The position numbers and the translations under genes are program-made. Source: CALINF01 sp039990395 (GTDB lineage: Bacteria; Pseudomonadota; Gammaproteobacteria; Pseudomonadales; Halieaceae). Taken from it: DNA of 64,000 nucleotides. The stretch lies in the NCBI GenBank assembly GCA_039990395.1, contig JBDXFZ010000146.1:434001-498000 (forward strand), written 5' to 3'. Below are positions 44,361-53,134 of this stretch, piece by piece; the first letter of the stretch is position 1, and every line of letters starts with the position of its first letter. Under the pieces are notes generated by a model. The model was not told where the DNA came from and made no database searches. It saw nothing but the letters and a program-made list of their open reading frames with translations.

Positions 44361-45131
44361 ATGCGCGCCAGTGCTAATAGTCTGGAGGTCGTTCATCACG
44401 ACAGCCATCTTGTCGTGATCAACAAGCCGCCGGGGTTGTTGGTGCACCGCAGCAAAATAGACCGGCACGAAACCCGGTTCGCATTGCAGATGCTACGCGA
44501 CCAAATTGGTCAGCATGTTTTTCCGGTACACCGACTCGACAAGCCTACCTCTGGCTTGCTTGTTTTTGCGTTGACGCCTGAGGTGGCAGCGGCCTTGTCT
44601 GCTCAGTTTTCCCAGCGTGAAATAGCAAAGCAATATCTTGCAGTTGTGCGTGGCTACTGCCCACTGCAGGGTGAGATCGATCATGCGCTAACGCACAAGC
44701 ATGATCGTATTGCCGATAGTCGCGCGAGTGCAGATAAGCCTCCTCAGGACGCGCTAACACACTATCGACGGCTGGCGCAGGTAGAGTGGCCAGAGGCGGT
44801 GGATCGGTATCCTCACGCGCGATACTCTTTGGTGGAATTGCGTCCGCGCACAGGTCGTAAGCATCAGCTAAGACGCCACATGAAGCATATAGGCTACCCC
44901 ATCATTGGTGATGCCAAGCACGGCAAGGGTGTGCATAACCGATTTTTTGCAGAGCGACTTGATTGCTCACGCCTGCTTCTGGCGTGTACAGGGCTTGGTT
45001 TTGATCACCCCGCAACGGGTAAACCGGTACAGCTGCGCGCCAAGCCCGGCGAAGAATTTGAGCGATTGCTGGTCACGTTCGGTTGGCTAGCTGCCGCGAA
45101 TGCTAGTGCGACGGAGAGCCTGTACTCGTGA
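44361..45131 (+). CDS. truC: RluA-family pseudouridine synthase (TruC-like)
   Basis: 256 residues. Seen: HHDSHLVVINKPPGLLVHRS near 12-31, the active-site HRLDKPTSGLLVFAL near 57-71 with catalytic Asp, LAVVRGYCPLQGEIDHAL and the C-terminal HYRRLAQVEWP, SLVELRPRTGRKHQLRRHM. Length and the short N terminus without an S4 domain fit TruC, which makes pseudouridine 65 in tRNA. The 3' end overlaps the convergent ABC ATPase gene by 29 bases. Confidence 0.9.
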   Translation: MRASANSLEVVHHDSHLVVINKPPGLLVHRSKIDRHETRFALQMLRDQIGQHVFPVHRLDKPTSGLLVFALTPEVAAALSAQFSQREIAKQYLAVVRGYCPLQGEIDHALTHKHDRIADSRASADKPPQDALTHYRRLAQVEWPEAVDRYPHARYSLVELRPRTGRKHQLRRHMKHIGYPIIGDAKHGKGVHNRFFAERLDCSRLLLACTGLGFDHPATGKPVQLRAKPGEEFERLLVTFGWLAAANASATESLYS

Positions 45132-46146
45132 AAAAGATGAGTTGCTCTGTGGTGAGCCGTACGGGTAATGACGCTCCCGGGTTGAGTTCAATGCAAAGCT
45201 CGACCACGCACTTCAATTGCTGACCATCATCCAACGCCAGTTCATACAAGTAGTGTGAGCCTCGATAGTGACGCTGAACGATCGGCAGTGGTATTCCCGA
45301 GCGGTCATACACCAGGTGCTCCGGCCTGAGTAATACCTGAAATTCCGTTGATGTCGGCAAGTCTGTTGCACCTGTCAGCAGTAATTGCAAAGCGTTGTCA
45401 GCTGCCGGGTCGACAGAGATTAAACTGCCTTCACCGATGAATCCGGCGGCAAAAGGTGACGCGGGGGACTGGTATAAGGTTTCTCCCGAGCCGGATTGAA
45501 TCAGTCGACCTTCGTTCATCAGTGCTGTCTGGTCGGCCATGGCGAATGCTTCATGCTGATCGTGTGTCACGAGTAGCGCTGTAACGCCCTGGGCTTTCAA
45601 TAGCTGCCGTATCTCAGCTGCCAGGCTGGTGCGTAGCTCTTCGTCCAACCCTGAAAAGGGTTCATCAAGCAACAATAATTGGGGCTCGGGGGCGAGTGCT
45701 CTTGCCAGTGCAATGCGCTGTTGCTGCCCACCAGAAATCTCGTGTGGAAACTTGTCCCCTACCTTTGGTAGTCCTACCAGGTCCAGCAAGTCGCGAATGC
45801 GGTCTCGCTTTTTGAGTGGTGTTAAGTGCCGCAAGCCGAATGCAATATTGGCATCTATGGTGAGATGTGGAAACAGCGCGAAGTCCTGAAACACCATGCC
45901 AATCTTGCGATACTCGGCTGGCGTGCTGAATGTCTCGCTGGCTAATAGCTGGTCATCGACCGTGATATTGCCTGCCGCTATCGGTTCGAATCCCGCGATA
46001 GCCCGCAACAGGCTGGTCTTACCACAACCGGAGGGACCCAGCAGGCAGCCAATTTCTCCGCGTTGCAGCGATAGCGACACATCATGCACAGCAACCAGTT
46101 CACCGTAGTGCACTTGCACCATGTCCAGTTTCAGCTGGTCAGACAT
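45103..46146 (-). CDS. fbpC: Ferric iron ABC transporter ATP-binding protein (FbpC-like)
   Basis: 347 residues. Walker A LLGPSGCGKTSLLRAIAGFE near 35-55, signature ISGGQQQRIALARAL near 135, Walker B LLLLDEPFSGLD near 158 and the H-loop VTHDQHEAFAMAD near 195. A C-terminal TOBE-like domain follows (FQVLLRPEHLVYDRSG). Start ATG 46146 overlaps the permease stop by eight bases; an in-frame start three codons earlier is possible. It energises ferric uptake with the permease and binding protein next door. Confidence 0.92.
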   Translation of the reverse strand: MSDQLKLDMVQVHYGELVAVHDVSLSLQRGEIGCLLGPSGCGKTSLLRAIAGFEPIAAGNITVDDQLLASETFSTPAEYRKIGMVFQDFALFPHLTIDANIAFGLRHLTPLKKRDRIRDLLDLVGLPKVGDKFPHEISGGQQQRIALARALAPEPQLLLLDEPFSGLDEELRTSLAAEIRQLLKAQGVTALLVTHDQHEAFAMADQTALMNEGRLIQSGSGETLYQSPASPFAAGFIGEGSLISVDPAADNALQLLLTGATDLPTSTEFQVLLRPEHLVYDRSGIPLPIVQRHYRGSHYLYELALDDGQQLKCVVELCIELNPGASLPVRLTTEQLIFFTSTGSPSH

Positions 46147-47809
46147 TGTTAGCACTGCCTTTATCGAGGTTACGCATTAGCAAAATTACCGGGAGCAGGC
46201 CGATTATAACAATAGCAAGTGCAGGCAATGCAGCATCGGCAAGACGTTCATCAGACGCCAGTTCATAGGTTCTGACGGCAAGTGTATTGAAGTTGAATGG
46301 TCTCAGAATCAATGTTGTGGGGAGCTCCTTCAACACATCAACAAACACCAACAGCAACGCGGTGAGCAAACTACCGCGCAGTAGGGGCAGATGAATGTCC
46401 CGTAGCACTCGCCCATTTGAGCTGCCCAATGAGCGGGCAGCTTCGTCCAGACTCGGTTTGATTCGATTCAGGCCCGACTCTACGGTTTGCAGAGAAACGC
46501 TGAGAAACCGTACGACGTAAGCAAATACAAGCGCAGCCACGGTGCCGCTCAAGAGAAGCCCGGTGGAGACACCAAACAGCGTTTGCGCGAGTGCGTCCAC
46601 ACGGTTATCAATTGCACCGAAAGGGATCAATACGCCAACCGCGATCACTGTGCCGGGAACGGCGTAGCCCATTGCTGCAACGCGTACACTGCCAGTTTGT
46701 GTGGCACCCGGATAGCGCCGTTTACCGTAGCCAAGAAATAGCGCCAGTAACAGACAGACCAGCGATGCTATCGACGCCAACGTAAAACTGTTTAAGAGCA
46801 GATGCAGAAACTGGCTATCCAGTGCAGTTCTCCAGCTGGAGGTAGCCCAGCTCAATAGTTGCATTGCCGGAACCAAAAAGCCCAGCGCTACGATGAGTAT
46901 GCAAAATCCAGTCGCCAGCATGGCATTGGCGCCGCGCAGTGTTGATCGTTTGGTGCTGCTGCGGCCTGAAGTGGTATGAAACTGCATGCGACGACGTGAC
47001 GCGCGTTCGACTGCCATCAATACGAAAACGAAAAGCAACAGGAATGCTGCGAGCTGAGCGGCAGTGTTGAGTTCGCCCAGACCATACCAGGTGCGAAAAA
47101 TACCCGTGGTGAAAGTGCTTACCCCGAAGTAGTCAACTGTGCCGTAGTCTGCCAATGTCTCCATCAACGCCAAGCTGAGCCCGGCGACGATGGCGGGGCG
47201 CGCCATGGGTAATGCGACGCGAAAAAATGTTGTCCATCGTCCAGCGCCAAGGCTGCGCGCGGCTTCCAGTGCCGCCCCGGATTGATTGGCGAACGCAACG
47301 CGGGAAATCAGGTAGACATACGGGTAAAGCACCAGCGATAGCATACAGATAGCGCCGCCGAGCGAGCGAATCTCAGGAAAAACATAGTCGCCATAGCTCC
47401 AGTCGAACCAACTGCGCAGGCTCGACTGCACGGGTCCGGAGAAATCCAATAAGCCGGTATACGTATAGGCGATGATATAGGCTGGCATCGCCATCGGCAG
47501 AAGTAGCGCCCATCCCAGAACCTTGCGCCCGGCAAAGTCACAGGTAGCGCAGAGCCAGGCTGTGACAACACCCAGCAGTAGTGTTCCCGCTCCCACGCCC
47601 AGCATCAATATCAGTGAGTTCAGCAAATAGTCGACAAGTACGGTATCGAGGATGTGTCCCCACGTGGCGGAATAGGGCGTAAACAAACTCGAGCCGATTA
47701 CGATAACCGGTAATGCAACAATCAGCGCGGTAAGTAGGAGGCCCGCGCGCCAGATGAGTCCATTCGCGCGGGGCTGCTGCAAACCGATTGTGGCGGGTGT
47801 TATTTCCAA
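46139..47809 (-). CDS. fbpB: Ferric iron ABC transporter permease (FbpB-like)
   Basis: 556 residues with twelve TM segments in two similar halves, the double-permease architecture of FbpB/SfuB/HitB. Each half has an EAA-type loop contacting the ATPase: EAARSLGAGRWTTFFRVALPMA near 192 and DEAARSLGSSNGRVLRDIHLPLLR near 455. It overlaps fbpA by ten bases and fbpC by eight, so all three are translationally coupled. Confidence 0.92.
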   Translation of the reverse strand: MEITPATIGLQQPRANGLIWRAGLLLTALIVALPVIVIGSSLFTPYSATWGHILDTVLVDYLLNSLILMLGVGAGTLLLGVVTAWLCATCDFAGRKVLGWALLLPMAMPAYIIAYTYTGLLDFSGPVQSSLRSWFDWSYGDYVFPEIRSLGGAICMLSLVLYPYVYLISRVAFANQSGAALEAARSLGAGRWTTFFRVALPMARPAIVAGLSLALMETLADYGTVDYFGVSTFTTGIFRTWYGLGELNTAAQLAAFLLLFVFVLMAVERASRRRMQFHTTSGRSSTKRSTLRGANAMLATGFCILIVALGFLVPAMQLLSWATSSWRTALDSQFLHLLLNSFTLASIASLVCLLLALFLGYGKRRYPGATQTGSVRVAAMGYAVPGTVIAVGVLIPFGAIDNRVDALAQTLFGVSTGLLLSGTVAALVFAYVVRFLSVSLQTVESGLNRIKPSLDEAARSLGSSNGRVLRDIHLPLLRGSLLTALLLVFVDVLKELPTTLILRPFNFNTLAVRTYELASDERLADAALPALAIVIIGLLPVILLMRNLDKGSANNV

Positions 47810-48837
47810 CCCGCCCGATCCATCGCCATCACCGCCTGAGCATTCAGCTTGCCTAGCTCAGATACATCCACAGAGTCAGCTTTGAATGTGCCCCACGTGG
47901 CCAGTACTTCACTCACGGCGACGTCATCTCGTACCGGGTACTCGTTATTAGTTTCGGCATACCACTGCTGACTGGAGTCGCGAGTCAGGAATGCAATTAG
48001 CTGTACTGCCAGTTCGGGCTGATCCGAGGCGGCGGTCACCCCAGCGCCAGAAACATTAACATGCGTACCGCGATCATCTTGATTTGGCCAAAAGATGCCG
48101 ACTTTGGCAGCTGCGGCACGCTGCGCCTCATCCTGTGATGAGATCATGCCGCCCAGATAGTAGCTATTCACCACAGCGACATCGCATTGGCCTGCCGCTA
48201 CCGCTTTAATCTGGTCTCTGTCGCCACCTTGTGGAGGTCGAGCGAAGTTGGCGACAAAGCCTTCGAGCCATGCTGCGGTTTTCGCGTCTCCCTGTGTCGC
48301 CAACATGCCAGCAACCAGCGATTGATTATAAATATTTGACGAAGAACGTACGCAGATTCGCCCGCGCCATTGTGGCTCCGCTAGCGCCTCGTAGGTACTG
48401 AGCGTATCAGGGTTCACTTTGCTGCTGTTGTAGACGATCGCTCGTGCTCTTACGCTCAGGCCATACCAATATCCCTCTTGGCTACGCAAGTGAGCGGGAA
48501 CCGCAGTTTCTAACTCGGGCGAGGTTTGGGCTAGCAATACGCCCGCCTGCTCAGCGCGCACCAGTCTGCCTGCGTCGCTGGTGATGAGTATGTCTGCTGG
48601 GGAGTTGCGACCTTCGGCTTTCAATCGGGTCAGTAGCGCGTCACCTTTACCTGTGACGAGGTTAACTTTGATACCTGTCTCTGCACTGAACTCATCCAGT
48701 AGGGGCTTGATCAGCGCCTCTTGTCGGGCTGAATAGACGTTGAGTTCTTGGGCGATTACAGAGGTAGTAGCGGCCATGAGTAGCGCGCATATCAACGTTC
48801 GCATGGCAGTGCGCAATGCGGAGTAGGGAAGCATCAT
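47800..48837 (-). CDS. fbpA: Ferric iron-binding periplasmic protein (FbpA-like)
   Basis: 345 residues from the ATG at 48837, with signal peptide ending SVIAQ before ELNVYSARQ. The mature protein has LNVYSARQEALIKPLLDEF at the start and the iron-binding Tyr pair in NSYYLGGM near 215, plus ADILITSDAGRL and EGYWYGLSVRARAIVYN. All are standard FbpA/FutA features. Farther upstream in-frame starts (to 48894) would run through a Fur-box-like element and are rejected. A nearer ATG at 48804 is also possible. First gene of fbpABC. Confidence 0.92.
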   Translation of the reverse strand: MMLPYSALRTAMRTLICALLMAATTSVIAQELNVYSARQEALIKPLLDEFSAETGIKVNLVTGKGDALLTRLKAEGRNSPADILITSDAGRLVRAEQAGVLLAQTSPELETAVPAHLRSQEGYWYGLSVRARAIVYNSSKVNPDTLSTYEALAEPQWRGRICVRSSSNIYNQSLVAGMLATQGDAKTAAWLEGFVANFARPPQGGDRDQIKAVAAGQCDVAVVNSYYLGGMISSQDEAQRAAAAKVGIFWPNQDDRGTHVNVSGAGVTAASDQPELAVQLIAFLTRDSSQQWYAETNNEYPVRDDVAVSEVLATWGTFKADSVDVSELGKLNAQAVMAMDRAGWK

Positions 48838-48858
48838 AGTAGTATCCGGTACGGCGTT

Positions 48859-48883
48859 AATGAGAACGCTAATTATTCTCATT
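48859..48883 (-). promoter_or_regulatory. Fur-box-like operator upstream of fbpABC
   Basis: AATGAGAA-N9-TTCTCATT is a perfect 8-base inverted repeat. The 19 bases at 48865-48883 match the Fur consensus AATGANAATNATTNTCATT at all but two specified positions. The site lies 22 bases upstream of the chosen fbpA ATG on the minus strand, as expected for iron-dependent repression. Confidence 0.75.
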
Positions 48884-49089
48884 TGGCCCAACAAAGCAAC
48901 CCTGAATCTTTGCAGTTGGAAAATAGCGATAGGCTGTCCAGGAGCTGGTCATCGGTTGTGTACGGTATTTGTCTTGAGTCATAGACTGTTGTTATGGTCG
49001 GTGTAGTGGCGCCCTGGTTCGGAATACTCCTCCATTGCGCGCTACTTGGCCAGCTCGGTACGATAGCTTATCGCTAAGGAATAGCTTCT

Positions 49090-49821
49090 ATGCAAAAAAT
49101 TGCAATACTCCTGCTTTCTCTGCTTCTGGCAGCCTGTACACCCGACCCGGTGATTGATGCGTCTGAATGTGGCAATGGCCTGACTGAGTCGGAGCAGGTG
49201 GCTGGCTGGCGTCTGCTGTTTGATGGCCACAGCTTGGCACAGTGGCGCACCTACGGCGAGGAAACCGTTAACGAAGGCTGGGGAATTGAGAATGGTTGCC
49301 TCACCCGATTGGGGTGGGGCGGTGATCTGATTTCACGCGAGCAGTTCGATGACTTTGAGTTAAAACTGGAATGGCGCATTTCTGACTCAGGTAACAGTGG
49401 CATCTTTATTCGCGCGGATGAATCGGGTGACGCTGTCCATGACACGGGAATGGAGATGCAGGTACTGGACAATGCAGGGCACTGGGATCGTTTCGAACCG
49501 ACGCATCGAGCCGGCGCATTTTATGACATGCTCGAACCCGATCATGATACATCCCAAGCGGTGGGCTACTGGAATCGCGTACATATCATCGCGCGTGGCC
49601 CGCATGTGGAATTTTGGCTCAATGATCGCAAAACCGCTGAGTTTGAGCAGGGCAGCCCTGCGTGGCGGGCACTAAAGGCTGAGAGTAAGTTTGCCGAGCG
49701 TGCCGATTGGGGTGAGCGGTACACCGGTTTTATTGGGTTGCAGGATCATTGGGACAAGGTGTGGTATCGCAATATTCGGGTACTAACAGCATCAGATCCT
49801 GCGGCTGCAGATGAACCTTAG
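49090..49821 (+). CDS. DUF1080 (3-keto-disaccharide hydrolase domain) lipoprotein
   Basis: 243 residues. Lipobox LAAC places Cys at about 16. The DUF1080 concanavalin-like domain runs from about 37: WRLLFDGHSLAQWRTYG, then LKLEWRISDSGNSGIFIRAD near 97 and HTGMEMQVLDN-like DTGMEMQVLDNAGH near 120, followed by WNRVHIIARGPHVEFWLND. Family members include periplasmic 3-keto-glycoside-active enzymes, but the substrate here is unknown. It stands alone between divergent fbp genes and the CNB gene. Confidence 0.88.
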   Translation: MQKIAILLLSLLLAACTPDPVIDASECGNGLTESEQVAGWRLLFDGHSLAQWRTYGEETVNEGWGIENGCLTRLGWGGDLISREQFDDFELKLEWRISDSGNSGIFIRADESGDAVHDTGMEMQVLDNAGHWDRFEPTHRAGAFYDMLEPDHDTSQAVGYWNRVHIIARGPHVEFWLNDRKTAEFEQGSPAWRALKAESKFAERADWGERYTGFIGLQDHWDKVWYRNIRVLTASDPAAADEP

Positions 49822-49833
49822 CGTGCGCGGGTG

Positions 49834-50322
49834 CTACAGCAACCAGCCGGTGCTGCGGGTAATCACGTCCTCCAGCATTTCTATCTCCCGTGACAACTCT
49901 CGCGATAGATTGATCATAAGAACGCCAAACCACTCAGGGTGCTCCGCCTGTAAAGTTTGAAACTGGTTGATGCTGACGTCGAGGATCAAACTGTCTTCTA
50001 CGGCAACATCGGTGCCGTTGTGCGTAATCAAGCCGATCATAAGATCGAAGCCCGATTGTTCTCCTGCGCTGAAATACCGAGTGAGTACATCGTAATCTGT
50101 GCCTCGCTTATAAAATGCGATCTTGCCTTTTAGGATGATCTGAAAATCCACTGCGCGCTCACCATACCGTGCTATGAATTCCCCCTGCTTAATCTGGGTA
50201 ATGACGCCATTGCGAAGGAGGCTGGAAATGAGCTCATCTGGCAAAGCGCCAAATGTTGCCAGCTCCCTGAAATAGGGGTGGCCAAGCGCGGCGATTGTTG
50301 CATCTGCATCAACGGTTTTCAT
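49834..50322 (-). CDS. Stand-alone cyclic nucleotide-binding-domain protein
   Basis: 162 residues from ATG 50322, preceded by GGAGG seven bases upstream. One cAMP/cGMP-binding beta-roll: GVITQIKQGEFIARYGERAVDFQIILKGKIAFYK near 37-70. It lacks the canonical phosphate-binding arginine signature seen in CRP. No DNA-binding helix-turn-helix follows; the C terminus is helical (RELSREIEMLEDVITRS). It overlaps the AraC-type regulator gene by 14 bases, so the two are expressed together. It may sense a nucleotide or redox signal and act through a partner. Confidence 0.82.
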   Translation of the reverse strand: MKTVDADATIAALGHPYFRELATFGALPDELISSLLRNGVITQIKQGEFIARYGERAVDFQIILKGKIAFYKRGTDYDVLTRYFSAGEQSGFDLMIGLITHNGTDVAVEDSLILDVSINQFQTLQAEHPEWFGVLMINLSRELSREIEMLEDVITRSTGWLL

Positions 50323-51400
50323 TTTGCCTCCATGCTGACGGAGATTTACCTGTCCATTTTGAAAAAGCCCGTGTGAACGCTGCTGGCTCAGAGTAGCCAA
50401 GCCTATACCCTACCTCGCCTATGGTTAGGGCGGGGTTGCGTAAGAACGCGGTGGCGCGTTGAACCTGCACGTCGGCGAGCAATTGAGCAAATGTCGTCTG
50501 TTCTTGCGCCAATTGGCGAGATAGGTTTCGTTCAGACATGTTCAGCAACTTTGCGACTTCGCGACGACCCGGTGGCGGCGATGCTGTCCACAGCCATCGG
50601 GTAACCCGCTCCGACACGCTGATGTTGTCGCTAAGCAGTTGCGACAGCTTTTCGACGATAGCTACGTAAGACTTGTGCATAACAGGGTTTGCTTTGGGCA
50701 AGGGTGTGTCGTCGAAGGCCGCGGGAAGCACGAATTCGGAGCTCTCACTGTTAAATGAAACTTTGCACGGAAGCTGTGCTGGCAGGAGTGTCCAATCATC
50801 AGGCTTGGGAAAGGCCAGGTTCAGAGCTACCGGCGGCGTGTCCACGCCCAGCAAGTCCTGTACGTTTCTCAGCGATGACAACAAATCGATCACGATGCAG
50901 TATGAAATTAGCTGGTCTATGTCTTGCGGGCTTGCGTTTCGCAGGGTAGGTCGTTCCATCGCAAACGAGAATACCGAGAATTCTTCACTTCGCTGCACCA
51001 TCATTCTTGAATGCCCCCAACTAAGCTGAGGATAGGTCAGGATTGTGTTTAGCGCTTCTGCCGCTGTTGCGGCATGACGCATTGCCATGCCAATCACACC
51101 TAAATCATCCAGGCTCAGTACTTGCCAGAGCGTAAACAGCGCAGAGATCGGTGATTGCCGGGGTGCAAGGAATCGTACTATCCCCAGAGCGATGGTTAGT
51201 TCCTGCTCCATTGAAATGGGGAAATCGGGTTGCTCCAGCGCCTGTTCGGATAACCCTGCGCCTGTGATCAACGCTCTCCCGTTGGGCAGGGGTATGTCAA
51301 ATAGCGAGAATTGGCTGAGAACCCCGGCCACAGTTCTTCTCGCAGTGGCCAGATTGCCACTTGCGATAACCGGATGTCTTTCGGTTCGAGGTAAAGGCAT
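50309..51400 (-). CDS. AraC-family transcriptional regulator
   Basis: 363 residues from the ATG at 51400. The N-terminal ~200 residues match the arabinose-binding-like domain of OruR/ArgR-type AraC proteins (LEQPDFPISMEQELTIALGIVRF). C-terminal helix-turn-helix pair at about 265-360: REVAKLLNMSERNLSRQLAQE and RNPALTIGEVGYRLGYSEPAAFTRAFSKWTG. It is divergent from the Baeyer-Villiger-type monooxygenase with a 126-base gap, suggesting it controls that cluster. Such regulators often respond to a pathway substrate. Confidence 0.9.
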   Translation of the reverse strand: MPLPRTERHPVIASGNLATARRTVAGVLSQFSLFDIPLPNGRALITGAGLSEQALEQPDFPISMEQELTIALGIVRFLAPRQSPISALFTLWQVLSLDDLGVIGMAMRHAATAAEALNTILTYPQLSWGHSRMMVQRSEEFSVFSFAMERPTLRNASPQDIDQLISYCIVIDLLSSLRNVQDLLGVDTPPVALNLAFPKPDDWTLLPAQLPCKVSFNSESSEFVLPAAFDDTPLPKANPVMHKSYVAIVEKLSQLLSDNISVSERVTRWLWTASPPPGRREVAKLLNMSERNLSRQLAQEQTTFAQLLADVQVQRATAFLRNPALTIGEVGYRLGYSEPAAFTRAFSKWTGKSPSAWRQNENR

Positions 51401-51526
51401 GTTTGTTCTATTGAGCAATATTGGCCCAATATATCAAATAATCGGCGCAAATTGCCATGTTGGCCTAGAGCTGTACTCGATACTGTGTGCCCACAGTAGA
51501 GATGCGTATGACAGAGGAATGAAGCA

Positions 51527-53059
51527 ATGAGCGAAGTGACCAACCTAAACCAGGACAGACAGCGAAGCCACGAGCATGTTGATGTATTGATCGTGGGTGC
51601 TGGAATATCGGGTATCGGTGCGGCGCACCATCTGGGCGAAAAGTGCCCGGACAAGTCCTACCTGATTCTGGAGACCAAGCCTTCTTTCGGTGGCACCTGG
51701 GCTCAGCACACCTACCCGGGTATTCGCTCAGATAGCGACCTGCATACCTTTGGCTATGGATTCAAACCTTGGACTGGGCGACCCATTGCCGAGGGCGGCG
51801 CAATTCTTGAGTATCTGGAGGAGGCGATTGCGGACGATCAGATCGATCAGCACATTCGTTATCAATCTCAGGTGCTTAGCGCATCGTGGAGCAGTGAATC
51901 GCAGTGTTGGTTGGTAGAGGTTCGAAACGCAGACTCAGGCGCTGTAACGCATCTTAGTTGTACGTTCCTGTGGATGTGTCAGGGGTACTATCGGCATGCT
52001 CAGGGTTACACGCCGCAGTGGACGGGAATGGATACTTTCAAGGGCCCTATCGTGCACCCGCAAACGTGGCCAGAAGACCTGGACTATAAGGGTAAGCGCG
52101 TGCTGGTGATAGGCTCTGGCGCGACAGCGGCGACCTTGATTCCCAATATGGCTGACGAGTGTGAGCACATCACCATGTTACAGCGCTCGCCCACCTATTT
52201 CTGGACGGGTGAAAATCGCAACGAACTCGCAGAGCAGCTGCGGGAACTCGATGTGCCAGAGGAGTGGGTACATGAGATTGTGCGACGCAGTATTCTCAAG
52301 CAGGCAAAGGATGTTCAGTATCTGTCTGCGTCTGCCCCCGAGCTCGTTAAGGAAGAATTGTTCAATGTGATCAAACAATACTTGGGTGAAGATTTTGATA
52401 TGCGCCACTTCACACCCAGCTATCGACCGTGGCAGCAACGCCTCGCCTACGTGCCCGATGGTGATCTATTTGAAAGCATCAAGGCCGGCAAGGTGTCGGT
52501 GGTGACAGACCATATCGACCGTTTCACGGAGCAGGGTGTATTAACAACCTCGGGAGAGTTAATCGAAGCAGACATCATTATTACGGCAACCGGTTTCAAC
52601 CTGTCAGTAATGGGTGATATTGCCTTCGACGTTGATGGTGAATCAGTAGACTTCAGTGAGACCTATACTTACCGGGGTCTAATGAACTCTGGCGTGCCCA
52701 ATATGTCATTTATGTTCGGTTACTTGCGTACCAGCTGGACCATGCGTGTTGATCTGGTGTGCGATTTTATCTGCAAGCTGCTCAACCATATGGATGATCT
52801 GGGCGCCAGTGTGGTAACGCCCACCCTGAGAGAGCAAGACAGGAACATGTCCAAACTCTCCTGGATTGACGAAGAAGAGTTCAATCCGGGCTATATGCAG
52901 CGCGGCAAGCAGTTGATGCCTAAGCGGGGTGACCACGAACCCTGGACGTTCAGCGCAGACTACTACACAGAGAAAGAGCAACTGCCGGTCGTTAGCCTCG
53001 ACGAAGATGTCCTGGTCTACGAGCAGTCTAAAGAACCGTCGGTGGCATCCGCGTCTTAA
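51527..53059 (+). CDS. Flavin-containing Baeyer-Villiger-type monooxygenase
   Basis: 510 residues. First FAD motif VLIVGAGISGIGAAHHL near 19-35, GGTWAQHTYPGIRSDSD near 55-71, type I BVMO-like fingerprint FKGPIVHPQTWP near 168, and NADPH motif VLVIGSGATAATLIP near 190. The fingerprint resembles F-x-G-x-x-x-H-x-x-x-W-P of class B monooxygenases. It would insert oxygen next to a carbonyl, converting a cyclic or long-chain ketone to a lactone or ester. Neighbours (AraC regulator, SDR, alpha/beta hydrolase) fit a ketone-degradation unit. Closely related enzymes act on many ketones; the substrate is unknown. Confidence 0.88.
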   Translation: MSEVTNLNQDRQRSHEHVDVLIVGAGISGIGAAHHLGEKCPDKSYLILETKPSFGGTWAQHTYPGIRSDSDLHTFGYGFKPWTGRPIAEGGAILEYLEEAIADDQIDQHIRYQSQVLSASWSSESQCWLVEVRNADSGAVTHLSCTFLWMCQGYYRHAQGYTPQWTGMDTFKGPIVHPQTWPEDLDYKGKRVLVIGSGATAATLIPNMADECEHITMLQRSPTYFWTGENRNELAEQLRELDVPEEWVHEIVRRSILKQAKDVQYLSASAPELVKEELFNVIKQYLGEDFDMRHFTPSYRPWQQRLAYVPDGDLFESIKAGKVSVVTDHIDRFTEQGVLTTSGELIEADIIITATGFNLSVMGDIAFDVDGESVDFSETYTYRGLMNSGVPNMSFMFGYLRTSWTMRVDLVCDFICKLLNHMDDLGASVVTPTLREQDRNMSKLSWIDEEEFNPGYMQRGKQLMPKRGDHEPWTFSADYYTEKEQLPVVSLDEDVLVYEQSKEPSVASAS

Positions 53060-53134
53060 TCGATGTAAATCACACCCGATGGACGTAAATGCGCTATAAG
53101 TATCTGGGTAAATTCCTAAACCCGGTACGAATGT

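Noticed and set aside
48838..48894. Longer N terminus for FbpA
   Set aside because: It would be translated through the Fur-box-like operator and would displace the signal peptide from the N terminus.
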